Notes under the pieces: generated by a model
Told to the model about the DNA's origin: nothing
Database searches by the model: none
The model's input: the letters and a program-made list of their open reading frames with translations, nothing else
In this document: positions 41,841-50,778 of the stretch, piece by piece
Layout: each line of letters opens with the position of its first letter
How positions within the stretch are numbered: the first letter of the stretch is position 1
Program-made: the position numbers and the translations under genes
Origin: Halomonas denitrificans
GTDB taxonomy: Bacteria; Pseudomonadota; Gammaproteobacteria; Xanthomonadales; Wenzhouxiangellaceae
Assembly (NCBI GenBank): GCA_019800895.1
Contig: JAHVKF010000003.1
Location: 372,001-436,000, forward strand
Direction of reading: 5' to 3'
DNA: 64,000 bases

Positions 41841-42884
41841 TCAGCCCTTCTTCGACGCGTCGTCGGCCACGCCGAGCCGCTTGTGCATGATCGGGCTGGT
41901 GGTCGTGTACTGGAGGAACTGGCGCGCTTCGGGGTTCAGATGCTTCTGGACCGCGAACGCGGCCAGGGCGGCCTCGTGGAACCCCGACAGGATCAGCTTC
42001 TTCTTGCCCGGATAGGTGTTGATATCGCCGATCGCGAACACCCCGGGAATCGAGGTCTGGAACTTCTCCGTGTCGACCGGGATCTGCTTCTTCTCGATCT
42101 CCAGCGACCAGTCGGCGATCGGGCCGAGATTGGGCGCCAGGCCCCAGAACACGAGGACGTCCTCGCCGGAGACGCGGACCTTTTCCCGCTCCAGCGTGGT
42201 CAGCTCGAGTTCGGTCACCCGACCGTCCTCGCCGAAGGCCTGGGCCACCGTGCCCTGCTGTTCGGTGACCTTGCCGGCCGCGGCCAGCTCCTTCATCTTG
42301 GCGACCGTCGCCGGTTGTGCGCGGTAGTCCTTGCGCCGGTGGACCAGCGTGATGTGCTCGGCCAGGCCGGCCAGGTCCACGGTCCAGTCCAGCGCCGAAT
42401 CGCCGCCGCCCAGGATCAGCAGCCGCTTGCCCTCGAAGCGTTTGCGGTCGGTGACCTTGTAGTGGATGTTCTCGGCGTTCAGGTCGTCCAGGCCCTTGGC
42501 CCGCAGCCGGCGGGCCTGGAACGAGCCGAGGCCGGCGGCGATGATCACGGCACCGGCGTCGAACACCGTTCCCTTCGAGGTCTCCACACGGAACCGACCG
42601 TCGTCCTGGATCGCGAAGCCGGTGACCTCCTGCTTCAGGTGCACGCCCGCATCGAAGGGCTCGATCTGCTCCTGCAGCTTGTCGATCAGCTCCTGCGCGC
42701 CGATCACCGGCCAGGCAGGGATGTCGTAGATCGGCTTTTCCGGGTACAGCTCGCTGCACTGGCCGCCGACCTGGGGCAGCGAATCGACCAGTTCGGCCTT
42801 GAGGTCCAGCAGGCCGAGTTCGAACACCTGGAACAGCCCGACCGGGCCGGCGCCGATGATGACCGCGTCGGTCTTGATCGTCAT
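41841..42884 (-). CDS. ferredoxin/flavodoxin--NADP+ reductase (thioredoxin-reductase-like)
   Basis: 347 residues from the ATG at 42884. FAD loop AVIIGAGPVGLFQVFELGLLDLKAELVDSLPQVGGQCSELYPEKPIYDIPAWP, NADPH loop RLLILGGGDSALDWTVDLAG, and the FAD/ATG motif GVFAIGDINTYPGKKKLILSGFHEAALAAFAVQKHLNP. There is no CxxC disulfide pair, so it is not a thioredoxin reductase. The extended C-terminus (FLQYTTTSPIMHKRLGV) is typical of this FNR class. It supplies or removes electrons from ferredoxin. Confidence 0.92.
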   Translation of the reverse strand: MTIKTDAVIIGAGPVGLFQVFELGLLDLKAELVDSLPQVGGQCSELYPEKPIYDIPAWPVIGAQELIDKLQEQIEPFDAGVHLKQEVTGFAIQDDGRFRVETSKGTVFDAGAVIIAAGLGSFQARRLRAKGLDDLNAENIHYKVTDRKRFEGKRLLILGGGDSALDWTVDLAGLAEHITLVHRRKDYRAQPATVAKMKELAAAGKVTEQQGTVAQAFGEDGRVTELELTTLEREKVRVSGEDVLVFWGLAPNLGPIADWSLEIEKKQIPVDTEKFQTSIPGVFAIGDINTYPGKKKLILSGFHEAALAAFAVQKHLNPEARQFLQYTTTSPIMHKRLGVADDASKKG

Positions 42885-42985
42885 GAATCGTCCTCGTGTG
42901 GAATGGTGGAACGCGCTTCCGGCGTCGCGACGGGCGAGTGCATCCGGTAGGCTTCCATTGTCCATACATGATGGCACGACGAGGT

Positions 42986-43690
42986 ATGTCCAACCCCCGC
43001 GAGATCCGCCTGAACCCGGAATGGCTCGATGCCCTGGGCGACGAGTTCGAGCAACCCTACATGCACGAATTGCGTGCGTTCCTCCAGGCCCGAAAGCAGG
43101 CCGGTGCCGAGGTGTATCCCCCGGGCGGACGGATCTTCAACGCGCTGGATTCCACGCCGCCGTCGAGGGTCAAGGCGGTGATCCTCGGCCAGGACCCGTA
43201 CCACGGCCCCGGCCAGGCCCACGGCCTGTGCTTCTCGGTCCGGCCCGGCGTGCGCGTGCCGCCGTCGCTGGTCAACATCTACAAGGAACTGCACGACGAC
43301 GTCGGCTTCGCGATCCCGAGGCACGGCTGCCTGCAGGCCTGGGCCGAGCACGGCGTGCTGCTGCTCAATGCCGTGCTGACCGTCGAGCGCGGCAACGCCG
43401 GCGCCCACCAGGGCAAGGGATGGGAGCGCTTCACCGACCGCGTCGTCGAGGTCGTGAACGCCGGCCCCAATCCGGTGGCCTTCCTGCTGTGGGGTTCGCA
43501 CGCGAAGAAGAAGGGGCAGGGCATCGACCGTACGCGCCACCTCGTCCTGACCGCCCCGCATCCGTCGCCCTTGTCGGCGCACCGGGGGTTCCTCGGCTGT
43601 CGGCATTTCTCGAAGGCGAACGCCTGGCTGGAGCAGCAGGGCCAGGCACCGATCGACTGGACGCTACCGGCGGAGATCGGAGCTACCTGA
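42986..43690 (+). CDS. ung: uracil-DNA glycosylase
   Basis: 234 residues. Water-activating loop [21 protein letters not shown] with catalytic Asp70, uracil pocket [38 protein letters not shown], and the DNA-intercalating [21 protein letters not shown] with the catalytic His. It removes uracil from DNA in base-excision repair. The ATG at 42986 fits family length. It converges with and overlaps csaA by eight bases. Confidence 0.97.
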   Translation: MSNPREIRLNPEWLDALGDEFEQPYMHELRAFLQARKQAGAEVYPPGGRIFNALDSTPPSRVKAVILGQDPYHGPGQAHGLCFSVRPGVRVPPSLVNIYKELHDDVGFAIPRHGCLQAWAEHGVLLLNAVLTVERGNAGAHQGKGWERFTDRVVEVVNAGPNPVAFLLWGSHAKKKGQGIDRTRHLVLTAPHPSPLSAHRGFLGCRHFSKANAWLEQQGQAPIDWTLPAEIGAT

Positions 43691-44045
43691 GGCGCGTGCC
43701 GGGCGGCACCTCGCCGTCGGGTACGCACAGCACCACCGCGCCGTTGTCGTCGTGAAAGCCGGTGACCAGGCACTCGGATCGCATCGGCCCGATCTGCTTC
43801 GGCGGAAAATTGACCACGGCGACGACCCGGCGGCCGACCAGCGAAGCCGGTGTGTAGTGCTCCGTGATCTGCGCGCTGGATTTCAGAACGCCGACCTCCG
43901 ATCCGAAATCGATCCGCATCCGGATCGCCGGCTTCCGTGCCTCGGGAAACGGCTCGGCGGCCACGACCACCCCGACCCGCAGATCAACCTTCTCGAAATC
44001 GTCCCAGCCGATCGTCTCCTGGAGGGTTCCGGCCGAGTCAGTCAT
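43683..44045 (-). CDS. csaA: CsaA/YgjH-type tRNA-binding protein
   Basis: 120 residues, a single tRNA-binding OB domain as in the C-terminus of Met[108 protein letters not shown]. Dimeric tRNA-binding or export-chaperone roles are reported for the family. The ATG at 44045 overlaps the histidine phosphatase stop by eight bases. Confidence 0.9.
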   Translation of the reverse strand: MTDSAGTLQETIGWDDFEKVDLRVGVVVAAEPFPEARKPAIRMRIDFGSEVGVLKSSAQITEHYTPASLVGRRVVAVVNFPPKQIGPMRSECLVTGFHDDNGAVVLCVPDGEVPPGTRLR

Positions 44046-44601
44046 CCCGGTCGACCGGGTCCGCCGACGGATACGCCGACGGATACGCCGTCCGCACCAG
44101 CCGGCTCGGCCCGCCCGGCCGCGTGCGGACAATGAAGATCCGCTCGTACTCCGACTCGTCCAGGTCCCCCAGCGCCGGGCCCCCGAAGGCCTCGACGAGG
44201 TCGTCGACCGTGTTGCTGTGCCCGACGATCAGCACCGAACCACCGGCATGCTCGGCCAGCACCTCCGCTGCCAGCGCCTTCGAATGCGCCTCGACGCCAC
44301 CCGATGCGATCGGCCGCACCTGCACCTGAAGCCCCAGCCGATCCGCCAGCGGCCTTGCGGTCTCGAGATTGCGGATGAACTGCGTCGAATAGATCCCTTC
44401 GATCCCCGCATCCGCCATCAGCTCCGCCAGCGCCCAGGCCCGCGCCTCGCCCTCGGCCGTCAGCGGCGGATCCGACGTCCCGTCATCGGCCTTCTCGGCG
44501 TGGCGCACGATCACGACCTGGGTCCAGTCCGCATCCGCGAACGCGAGCGCTGAGGCGAGGACGGGTACGACGAACAGGCATGAAATGATCGTGCGCATCA
44601 T
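44038..44601 (-). CDS. exported histidine phosphatase superfamily protein (SixA-like)
   Basis: 187 residues. Signal peptide [22 protein letters not shown], then the phosphoglycerate-mutase-like catalytic motif [27 protein letters not shown] (phospho-His in RHAE) and the second His in [19 protein letters not shown]. Export suggests a periplasmic phosphatase of unknown substrate. The C-terminus repeats AYPSAYPSA, encoded by a tandem 12-base repeat (about 44058-44090). Confidence 0.87.
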   Translation of the reverse strand: MMRTIISCLFVVPVLASALAFADADWTQVVIVRHAEKADDGTSDPPLTAEGEARAWALAELMADAGIEGIYSTQFIRNLETARPLADRLGLQVQVRPIASGGVEAHSKALAAEVLAEHAGGSVLIVGHSNTVDDLVEAFGGPALGDLDESEYERIFIVRTRPGGPSRLVRTAYPSAYPSADPVDRDD

Positions 44602-44706
44602 CGAGGCGACCGCGTTGAGTGAAAGCTAAGCCTACATCGTCTCGGTCCCGGTCAGGGCCGACTCGATCCTGCGAGTGCTCCCCCCGGCGCATTCGCCAGC
44701 CACCCC

Positions 44707-44801
44707 ACCGCGTCGTGCGCAGCACGACAGGCGGTTCGTAGGAAATGGTTTCCTGCAGGCAGCTTGCTTGCGGTGTGGGAAAGGTGGTGGCCAGGGACGG
44801 A
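44707..44801 (-). repeat. tRNA-Phe-derived structured repeat, unit C
   Basis: On the minus strand it starts with an exact 18-base copy of the tRNA-Phe 3' end and following base (plus-strand gtggtggccagggacgga, 44784-44801). It continues with a small hairpin GGAAA-TGG-TTTCC (44741-44753) and the composite stem-loop at 44707-44736, with outer arms ACCGC/GCGGT and inner arms GTCGTGC-GCA-GCACGAC. The second stem-loop seen in units A and B is missing here. Confidence 0.7.
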
Positions 44802-44821
44802 CCCGGAGCGAAGCGGAGGTC

Positions 44822-44903
44822 GCTGTCGTTTTTTGACAGCCATCTAACCGCGTCGTGCGCAGCACGACAGGCGGCTCGTCGAGGAAAACGGCTGCGGGAC
44901 GGA
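44822..44903 (-). repeat. tRNA-Phe-derived structured repeat, unit B
   Basis: It starts with a shortened tRNA end (gggacgga, 44896-44903). It has the composite stem-loop at 44846-44876 (outer ACCGC/GCGG, inner GTCGTGC-GCA-GCACGAC), then a second hairpin GCTGTC-GTTTTTT-GACAGC (44822-44840) joined by catctaaccgc. It is followed by the conserved ggagcgaagcggag-like box. Confidence 0.7.
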
Positions 44904-45024
44904 AACGAAGCGAAGCGGAGTTGTGAGCGTTCTTTGCTCACCATCTAACCGCGTTGCGCGCAGCGCAACAGGCGGTTCGTGGGAAAAGGTTCCTACGATG
45001 CTCGGTGCTTGAATCAGGGGGAAG
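44893..45024 (-). repeat. tRNA-Phe-derived structured repeat, unit A (directly behind the tRNA)
   Basis: It directly follows the 3' end of tRNA-Phe. The composite stem-loop at 44947-44977 has outer AACCGC/GCGGTT and inner GTTGCGC-GCA-GCGCAAC; the second hairpin is GTGAGC-GTTCTTT-GCTCAC (44923-44941). Compared with unit B, both stems have changed on both strands together while the loop GCA and linker catctaaccgc are kept. This indicates selection for base pairing. The whole 44602-45024 stretch has no supported protein gene. Confidence 0.72.
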
Positions 45025-45100
45025 TGGTGGCCAGGGACGGAATCGAACCGCCGACACGGGGATTTTCAATCCCCTGCTCTACCAACTGAGCTACCTGGCC
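45025..45100 (-). tRNA. tRNA-Phe (anticodon GAA), CCA encoded
   Basis: 76 bases. Acceptor stem ggccagg/cctggcc, D arm with agctcagttggtagagc, anticodon arm gggga-TTGAAAA-tcccc giving anticodon GAA, T arm with ggttcgattcc, discriminator A and a genomically encoded CCA (tggtgg at 45025-45030 on the plus strand). The sequence is nearly the gammaproteobacterial tRNA-Phe consensus. Its 3' end is duplicated in the repeats downstream. Confidence 0.97.
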
Positions 45101-45194
45101 GTCTTGTGCGACTTGCGGGTCGGCCGGGGTGGATTCGGGCGAATCGGTCCCGGCGACCGGAAGCCGCGTATTACACCCCGATCGGGGCGAAAAG

Positions 45195-46526
45195 TCAACC
45201 CGCGGGCGGCGAATCGCTGCCCCCTTCGGAGCCACCGCCGAGGTCGAAGGCGGCGGTGCGGACGTGGGTCGTTCGTTCACCGGACGGGTGTTGGTCGGAT
45301 CCGGTCCAGGCGACCAGCAGGCGGTCGCCGCGCGGGGTCTCGACGACCGCCATGCGCGGGAAACCGCTTCCGCGCCCGGGTCCGAGGTCGGCCAGCACCC
45401 GAACGCTCCGGGTCTCGCCGTCCCGGCCGATCCGGGCGAGCTTCAGCGAGGCCCCGCCGTCGACCTCGTCCATCCACAGAAGCAACCAGTCGTCGTCGTG
45501 CCGGGCAAGCTGGACCCGGCCCAGCGCGGAGCCCTCGGAGAAGCGGCGCGTGACAGGGAAGGTTTCGCCGGCGTCCTCCGAGAGCGCCAACCGGACCGCC
45601 GGGATGTGGTTGGCCATCGTGAACCAGGCCGCTGCGACCTGCACGCCGTCGGCCGCGACATCGGGGCCGTTGACCGGGCAGCCGCCGATCACCCAGCCGT
45701 CTTCGGCGACGGGTGCCGGCGAGGTCCACTCGCCGTCGACCCGACGGACGATATGGATGTCGCGCACCTCGTCGTCGGACCGGTCGCGGTAGACCACCAC
45801 GGGGCCGTTCCCGGTCAGCGCGCTGGCGGTCTGGCAGCAGTCGCAGACGCGGTCGTCCAGTTCGACGGACGGACCGAACGCGGCGCCGACCATGCTGGCC
45901 GTGCGCAGCGTCATCGCCGCGCCGGAGCCGTGCCCGGCGACGTTCCCGGCGACGTGCCCCTCCCGTGCTGCCGGTTCGTCCGCGTCGATCGCGGTATGTC
46001 GACCGTCGAGCCAGACCAGGTGCGGCGTGCCCTCGCGGTCGGCAAAGTAGCTGACGAAGCCGTGCTCGGTCTGCGTTTCGTCGCGGTGCGGGATTGCGGG
46101 CAGCGACCAGCTCTCGCCCTGGTCCGTCGAGCGCGAGACCACCACGTCGTAGGCATAGGTCGACTCGCCGCTCTTGACCGGCCAGTGGGCGACCCAGTCG
46201 CCGCCGGGGGTGACGAACAGGCGTGGTGTGTCGGCCCAGTTGGCGAACCAGCCGGTGCCATGGGCAATCTCGCCGGCTTCGCCGAAGCGCTCGCCGTCGA
46301 AGGTCGCGAAGCGCAGCGCGTGTCCGTTGTCGAAGCGTTCGATCCACGTCAGCACCGCGCCGCTCCCGGTCTCTGCCAGTTCCGGCGCCATGGCGTCGGG
46401 CCCGGTCGGGTTGGAAAGCGGGGCCGCGGCGACGGAACTCGTCGCGAGCGCCAGGGCGAGGATCGCGAAGGCTCGGATGATCGAGCCGCTCGCGGTGAGC
46501 GGATTTCCACGGTTCGAATCGTTCAT
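45195..46526 (-). CDS. exported sialidase-like (BNR/Asp-box beta-propeller) protein
   Basis: 443 residues from the ATG at 46526. A long signal sequence (IIRAFAILALALATSSVAAA) and a beta-propeller with Asp-box motifs (SRSTDQGESWSLP and LSEDAGETFP). A Cys cluster VCDCCQT at mid-protein and GGCPVNGPDV may hold metal or disulfides. The family includes sialidases, but I cannot see the Arg triad, so glycosidase activity is not claimed. The C-terminus is Gly/Ser-rich. Divergent from the lipoprotein gene. Confidence 0.75.
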   Translation of the reverse strand: MNDSNRGNPLTASGSIIRAFAILALALATSSVAAAPLSNPTGPDAMAPELAETGSGAVLTWIERFDNGHALRFATFDGERFGEAGEIAHGTGWFANWADTPRLFVTPGGDWVAHWPVKSGESTYAYDVVVSRSTDQGESWSLPAIPHRDETQTEHGFVSYFADREGTPHLVWLDGRHTAIDADEPAAREGHVAGNVAGHGSGAAMTLRTASMVGAAFGPSVELDDRVCDCCQTASALTGNGPVVVYRDRSDDEVRDIHIVRRVDGEWTSPAPVAEDGWVIGGCPVNGPDVAADGVQVAAAWFTMANHIPAVRLALSEDAGETFPVTRRFSEGSALGRVQLARHDDDWLLLWMDEVDGGASLKLARIGRDGETRSVRVLADLGPGRGSGFPRMAVVETPRGDRLLVAWTGSDQHPSGERTTHVRTAAFDLGGGSEGGSDSPPAG

Positions 46527-46626
46527 CGCGCTACGATGACACAACTGGCCGGCCAGGAACTCGCTGCAGGCCACGCGGTCCCCACTGTCGATAGGCGAAT
46601 TCGTCTTGCTCGAGGAGTTGTTCATC

Positions 46627-47064
46627 ATGATCCGGTCCTGCTCGAAATTCCTTGGCCATGGTCTGCCGGTCCTGCTGCTCGCGCTGGTCGTGGCCGGATG
46701 CGCCGCGCCGGCCGGCCCGGCTGCGTCGTCCGGCGCGTCGTCCGACGATCCGGCCCCGGCGTATCCGGACTTCATCGGCGAACCGGTCCGTTCCTTCGAT
46801 TACAGCCAGCTGGTCGACTGGCACGAGCTCGATCGCGACTGGATCTGGGTGCGGGTCAATCGGAACCGGTTCTTCGCGATCGAGCTGATGCAGCCCTGTA
46901 TCGCCGATGCGCGCGAGGCGGTCGGCCTGACGCTGATGCCGGGCAGCCCGAATCGTCTGACGACGGCCGACCGGGTGATCCTGCGCGGGCGGGACTGCCG
47001 GATCGCGTCGATCGCACCGTTCGACCACGCCGGCTGGCGTCGGGCGATCGTTACGGACCGCTGA
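46627..47064 (+). CDS. DUF6491 family lipoprotein
   Basis: 145 residues from the ATG at 46627 (gaggag upstream). Lipobox VAGC near residue 25 (LLLALVVAGCAAPAG). The rest follows the DUF6491 pattern: PVRSFDYSQLVDWHELDRDWIWVRVNRNRFFAIELMQPCIADAREAVGLTLMPGSPNRLTTADRVILRGRDCRIASIAPFD. This family is common in Xanthomonadales-type genomes, and its function is unknown. Confidence 0.8.
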   Translation: MIRSCSKFLGHGLPVLLLALVVAGCAAPAGPAASSGASSDDPAPAYPDFIGEPVRSFDYSQLVDWHELDRDWIWVRVNRNRFFAIELMQPCIADAREAVGLTLMPGSPNRLTTADRVILRGRDCRIASIAPFDHAGWRRAIVTDR

Positions 47065-47125
47065 AGGTTCCGCACATTCCGCCGAAGGCTCTGGCCGGCC
47101 CGCTGACGCCGCGGGCGCGGCCGGG

Positions 47126-47401
47126 TCAGTCGTCGGACGGCGGCACGTAGCCGGCGGCTTCGTCGACATCGCCGCCGAACAGGAAGGCCTCGGCCTGTTC
47201 GATCAGGTACTTGCGGTGCGAGGGCTCGATCGGAGACAGCCGGTTCTCGTTGATCAGCATGGTCTGGTGGGCGAGCCACTTCTGCCAGGCCTCGGCGGAG
47301 ATCTCGTTGTAGATGCGCTCGCCCAGTTCGCCGGGCAGGGGCTTGCGCGGCAACCCTTCGGCTTCCTTGTCGAGATAGACGCAGTGGACGGTTCGGCTCA
47401 T
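47126..47401 (-). CDS. yggX: YggX family Fe(II)-trafficking / oxidative damage protection protein
   Basis: 91 residues: SRTVHCVYLDKEAEGLPRKPLPGELGERIYNEISAEAWQKWLAHQTMLINENRLSPIEPSHRKYLIEQAEAFLFGG, the full YggX sequence pattern with the N-terminal Cys (CVYL). It protects Fe-S clusters and is classically next to mutY, as here (70 bases downstream). Confidence 0.96.
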   Translation of the reverse strand: MSRTVHCVYLDKEAEGLPRKPLPGELGERIYNEISAEAWQKWLAHQTMLINENRLSPIEPSHRKYLIEQAEAFLFGGDVDEAAGYVPPSDD

Positions 47402-47471
47402 CGGTGACGTCTCGGGTTCAGGCAGGTCGCCATTGTAGAGGCCTCGGCCGGCCGGGCCGTGCGGTTCGCAC

Positions 47472-48482
47472 CTAGAGCCGCTCGAGCAGGGCGCGGACGG
47501 GCTTCGGAAGGCCGGCTTCGAGCCATTCCTCGGCGGTTCTCCAGCGCCGGTCCTCGCGATCGCGCACCGCGTCGTCGGGCCGGGCAATGCGCTGGTGGAC
47601 CAGCTGCATGCGAAGACGGAAGTGCGAAAACACGTGCTCGATCGGTTCCGGCGGCTCCAACCGCTCCGCTCCCTCGACCGCGTCGCCACCGGCGACTTCC
47701 GGCAGGCACCACAGGCCGCCCCAGATACCGGTCGGCGGCCGGCGCTCGAGCAGAACGCGGCCGTCGGCGTCGCGTAGCAGGCCGAAGTGCTGCTCCCGGG
47801 TCGGCAGGTTCTTCCTCGGCTTCGGCGTGGGTAGCTCCTCCTGACGGCCGTCGCGACGCGCCATGCAGTCGGCCCGTACGGGACAGTGCGAGCACGCGGG
47901 GCGTTTCGGCGTGCACAGGGTGGCGCCGAGGTCCATGATCGCTTGCGTGTAGTCCGCCGGGCTTCCGTCCGGGGTGCGCACATCGGCCTCGGACCACAGG
48001 GCGCGCTCGACGGCGCTCCGCCCCGGCCAGCCCTCGATGCCGGCGTGGCGGGCGAGCACGCGCTTGACGTTGCCGTCGAGGATCGGCGCTCGACGGTCGA
48101 AGCCCTGGGCAACGATGGCTGCGGCGGTGGAACGGCCGATGCCGGGCAGGGCGGCGAGGGCGTCGACCTCGCTGGGAAACTCGCCGCCGAATTCATCGAC
48201 AAGCCGGCGGGCTGCGGCATGAAGGTTGCGAGCCCGGGCGTAGTAGCCCAGGCCGGACCAACAGGCCAGGACGTCGTCGACCGGGGCCCGGGCCAGGGTA
48301 TCGACGTCGGGAAACCGCTGCATGAACCGATCGAAGTAGCCGACCACGGTCTCGACCCGGGTCTGCTGGAGCATGATCTCGGAAATCCAGACCCGATACG
48401 GCGTGCGCGGATGTTGCCAGGGCAGGTCGTGGCGGCCGTGCCGGCGCCACCATTCGAGCAGACGTTCGGAAAACGGCGCCAC
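47472..48482 (-). CDS. mutY: A/G-specific adenine DNA glycosylase
   Basis: 336 residues, GTG start. Helix-hairpin-helix glycosylase domain: WWRRHGRHDLPWQHPRTPYRVWISEIMLQQTRVETVVGYF (catalytic Glu region), LAALPGIGRSTAAAIVAQGFDRRAPILDGNVKRVLAR (HhH and catalytic Asp), the Fe-S loop CTPKRPACSHCPVRADC (C-x6-C-x2-C-x5-C), and a C-terminal NUDIX-like 8-oxoG recognition domain (ERRPPTGIWGGLWCLPE). It removes A opposite 8-oxoguanine. Nine bases after ftsY. Confidence 0.97.
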   Translation of the reverse strand: MAPFSERLLEWWRRHGRHDLPWQHPRTPYRVWISEIMLQQTRVETVVGYFDRFMQRFPDVDTLARAPVDDVLACWSGLGYYARARNLHAAARRLVDEFGGEFPSEVDALAALPGIGRSTAAAIVAQGFDRRAPILDGNVKRVLARHAGIEGWPGRSAVERALWSEADVRTPDGSPADYTQAIMDLGATLCTPKRPACSHCPVRADCMARRDGRQEELPTPKPRKNLPTREQHFGLLRDADGRVLLERRPPTGIWGGLWCLPEVAGGDAVEGAERLEPPEPIEHVFSHFRLRMQLVHQRIARPDDAVRDREDRRWRTAEEWLEAGLPKPVRALLERL

Positions 48483-48491
48483 GGCGCCGGG

Positions 48492-49484
48492 TCAGTCCGC
48501 TTCGACCGGGAGCACCGCGTGGACGAAGGTGCCGGCGTCGAAGGGCCGGAGGTCGACGGCGCGCTCGCCGGCGCCGATGAAGCGGATCGGCAGCTTCATC
48601 TCCTCGGCGATGGCGAACACGATGCCGCCGCGGGCGGTGCCGTCGAGCTTGGTCACGGTGATGCCGCTGAGCTCGACCGCCTCGTCGAACTGGCGGGCCT
48701 GGGCCAGCGCGTTCTGGCCCGTACCGGCATCGACCACCAGCATGACTTCGTGCGGCGCCTGCTCGTCGACCTTGGCCATCACCCGGCGAATCTTGCCGAG
48801 CTCCTTCATCAGGTGGCCCTGGGTATGGAGCCGTCCGGCCGTATCGCAGATCAGCACGTCGACACCGCGCGCCTTCGCCGACTGCAGCGCGTCGAAGATC
48901 ACCGCGGCGGAGTCGGCGCCCTGGTCCTGGGCCATGACCGGGACATCGTTGCGCTTGCCCCATTCCTTGAGCTGTTCGACCGCCGCGGCGCGGAAGGTGT
49001 CGCCGGCGGCCAGCATGACCTTCAGGCCGTCGTCGAGATAGCGGCGGGCCAGCTTGCCGATCGTCGTGGTCTTGCCGACCCCGTTGACGCCGACCATCAG
49101 GATCACGAACGGCTTCTTCTCCGGCTCGACGGCCAGGAACTGTTCGCACGGCTCGACCAGGGCGTAGAGTTCGGCCTGGACGGCGGGCAGGACATCGGCC
49201 GGGGCCTGGACCAGGCCGCGCTTCACGCCGTCTCGCAGGCGGTCCATGATCCGGGTGGTCGCGGCCACGCCGAGGTCGGCCGTCAGCAGCGTGGTCTCGA
49301 TATCGTCGAGCAGGTCCTCGTCGATCTTCTCCGAGCCGCGAATCAGGCCGAACAGTCCGGAGAGGTGCGAGCGCGTGCGCTCCATGCGCGCGTCCAACGG
49401 GTCCTGCCCCGACTGGGGCTTCTCGACGACGTCGGTGGGTTCGACGCCGTCGCCGGTTTTCTTGCGGCGGAAGATCGAGAACAT
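48492..49484 (-). CDS. ftsY: signal recognition particle receptor
   Basis: 330 residues from the ATG at 49484: a short N-terminal region (MFSIFRRKKTGDG) and the NG GTPase: FVILMVGVNGVGKTTTIGKLARRYLDDGLKVMLAAGDTFRAAAVEQL (G1), DVLICDTAGRLHTQGHLMKEL (G3), ITVTKLDGTARGGIVFAIAEEMKLPIRFIGAGERAVDLRPFDAGTFV (G4/G5). The acidic A domain of E. coli is nearly absent, as in many bacteria. It targets ribosomes to SecYEG. Divergent from rsmD, with 57 bases between starts. Confidence 0.97.
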   Translation of the reverse strand: MFSIFRRKKTGDGVEPTDVVEKPQSGQDPLDARMERTRSHLSGLFGLIRGSEKIDEDLLDDIETTLLTADLGVAATTRIMDRLRDGVKRGLVQAPADVLPAVQAELYALVEPCEQFLAVEPEKKPFVILMVGVNGVGKTTTIGKLARRYLDDGLKVMLAAGDTFRAAAVEQLKEWGKRNDVPVMAQDQGADSAAVIFDALQSAKARGVDVLICDTAGRLHTQGHLMKELGKIRRVMAKVDEQAPHEVMLVVDAGTGQNALAQARQFDEAVELSGITVTKLDGTARGGIVFAIAEEMKLPIRFIGAGERAVDLRPFDAGTFVHAVLPVEAD

Positions 49485-49541
49485 GCAGGCAGCTCGTGCA
49501 GGCAGCGACGCGATGGTGGACAAGCCCGCTATGCTAGCACC

Positions 49542-50138
49542 GTGAATGCAGGCAGACGCACGGGGCAGGTCCGGATCATCGGCGGCGACTGGCGCGGCCG
49601 GAAGCTGGCCGTGCCCGATCGGCCGGGGCTGCGCCCGACCGGCGACCGGGCGCGCGAAACGCTGTTCAACTGGCTGCAGGGCCGGGTCGCCGGGCGGCGG
49701 GCCGCCGACCTGTTCGCCGGAAGCGGGGCCCTGGGGCTCGAAGCGGCCTCCCGGGGTGCGGCCCGGGTCGACCTGGTCGAACGCGATCGTTCGCTGATCG
49801 AAGGCTTGAAGTCCGCCGTCGCGGCCTGGCCGGGCGCGGAGCGCGTGTCCTTCGCGCCCGTCGACGCCATGGCATGGCTCGCCTTGATCGACGAACCCCT
49901 GGACCTGGTGTTCGTCGATCCACCCTTCGACGCCGGTCTGCACGCGGCCGTGCTCGACGCCCTGTCCGCGCCGGGCCGGCTGGCGCCCGACGCGCGGGTC
50001 TATGTCGAGAGCGATCGGCGCTCGTCCGATCCGCTGGACGGCCGCGACGACTACGACGTCCTGCGCGAGAAGATCCTCGGCGATGTCCGCCTGCAGTTGC
50101 TGACCCGTACCCAGGAGGACGCCGGCCGGGCTGCATGA
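49542..50138 (+). CDS. rsmD: 16S rRNA (guanine(966)-N2)-methyltransferase
   Basis: 198 residues from the GTG at 49542. RIIGGDWRGRKLAVPDRPGLRPTGDRARETLFNWLQGR is the RsmD N-terminus, ADLFAGSGALGLEAASRGAARVDLVERD the SAM site, and LDLVFVDPPFDAGLH the N-methylase DPPF motif. It methylates G966 of 16S rRNA. The ftsY/rsmD/coaD neighbourhood is conserved in Gammaproteobacteria. Confidence 0.95.
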   Translation: MNAGRRTGQVRIIGGDWRGRKLAVPDRPGLRPTGDRARETLFNWLQGRVAGRRAADLFAGSGALGLEAASRGAARVDLVERDRSLIEGLKSAVAAWPGAERVSFAPVDAMAWLALIDEPLDLVFVDPPFDAGLHAAVLDALSAPGRLAPDARVYVESDRRSSDPLDGRDDYDVLREKILGDVRLQLLTRTQEDAGRAA

Positions 50139-50687
<549 letters not shown>

Positions 50688-50712
50688 TCACGAGCTGCCG
50701 ACCGACCGTTCC

Positions 50713-50739
50713 GTTTCTTTTCCTTTCCTTTCCGTTTCC
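50713..50739. repeat. polypyrimidine CTTTCC-type tract
   Basis: A T/C-only run with repeated TTTCC units just after coaD and before ggt. It is out of keeping with the GC-rich surroundings. No terminator hairpin precedes it. Confidence 0.45.
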
Positions 50740-50778
50740 GACGCGATCCGACGCGTCGACCGTTGTCCAGGAGGATTC

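Noticed and set aside
41841..42884. Thioredoxin reductase
   Set aside because: There is no CxxC redox pair in the NADPH domain, and the C-terminal extension is that of ferredoxin/flavodoxin-NADP reductases.
44483..44944. 153-residue minus-strand frame over the tRNA-tail repeats
   Set aside because: The sequence is produced by the structured repeats (MVSKERSQLRF..., repeated ACRAAHDAV) and runs into the phosphatase gene in another frame. RNA structure explains the conservation better than protein coding.
44784..45041. Direct copies of the tRNA-Phe 3' end as att sites of an integrated element
   Set aside because: Only about 240 bases lie between the copies and they contain no integrase or cargo. 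A third, partial copy inside the array fits tandem duplication instead.
45195..46526. True exo-alpha-sialidase
   Set aside because: Asp boxes are present, but the catalytic Arg triad and FRIP motif are not visible, so only a sialidase-like propeller is claimed.
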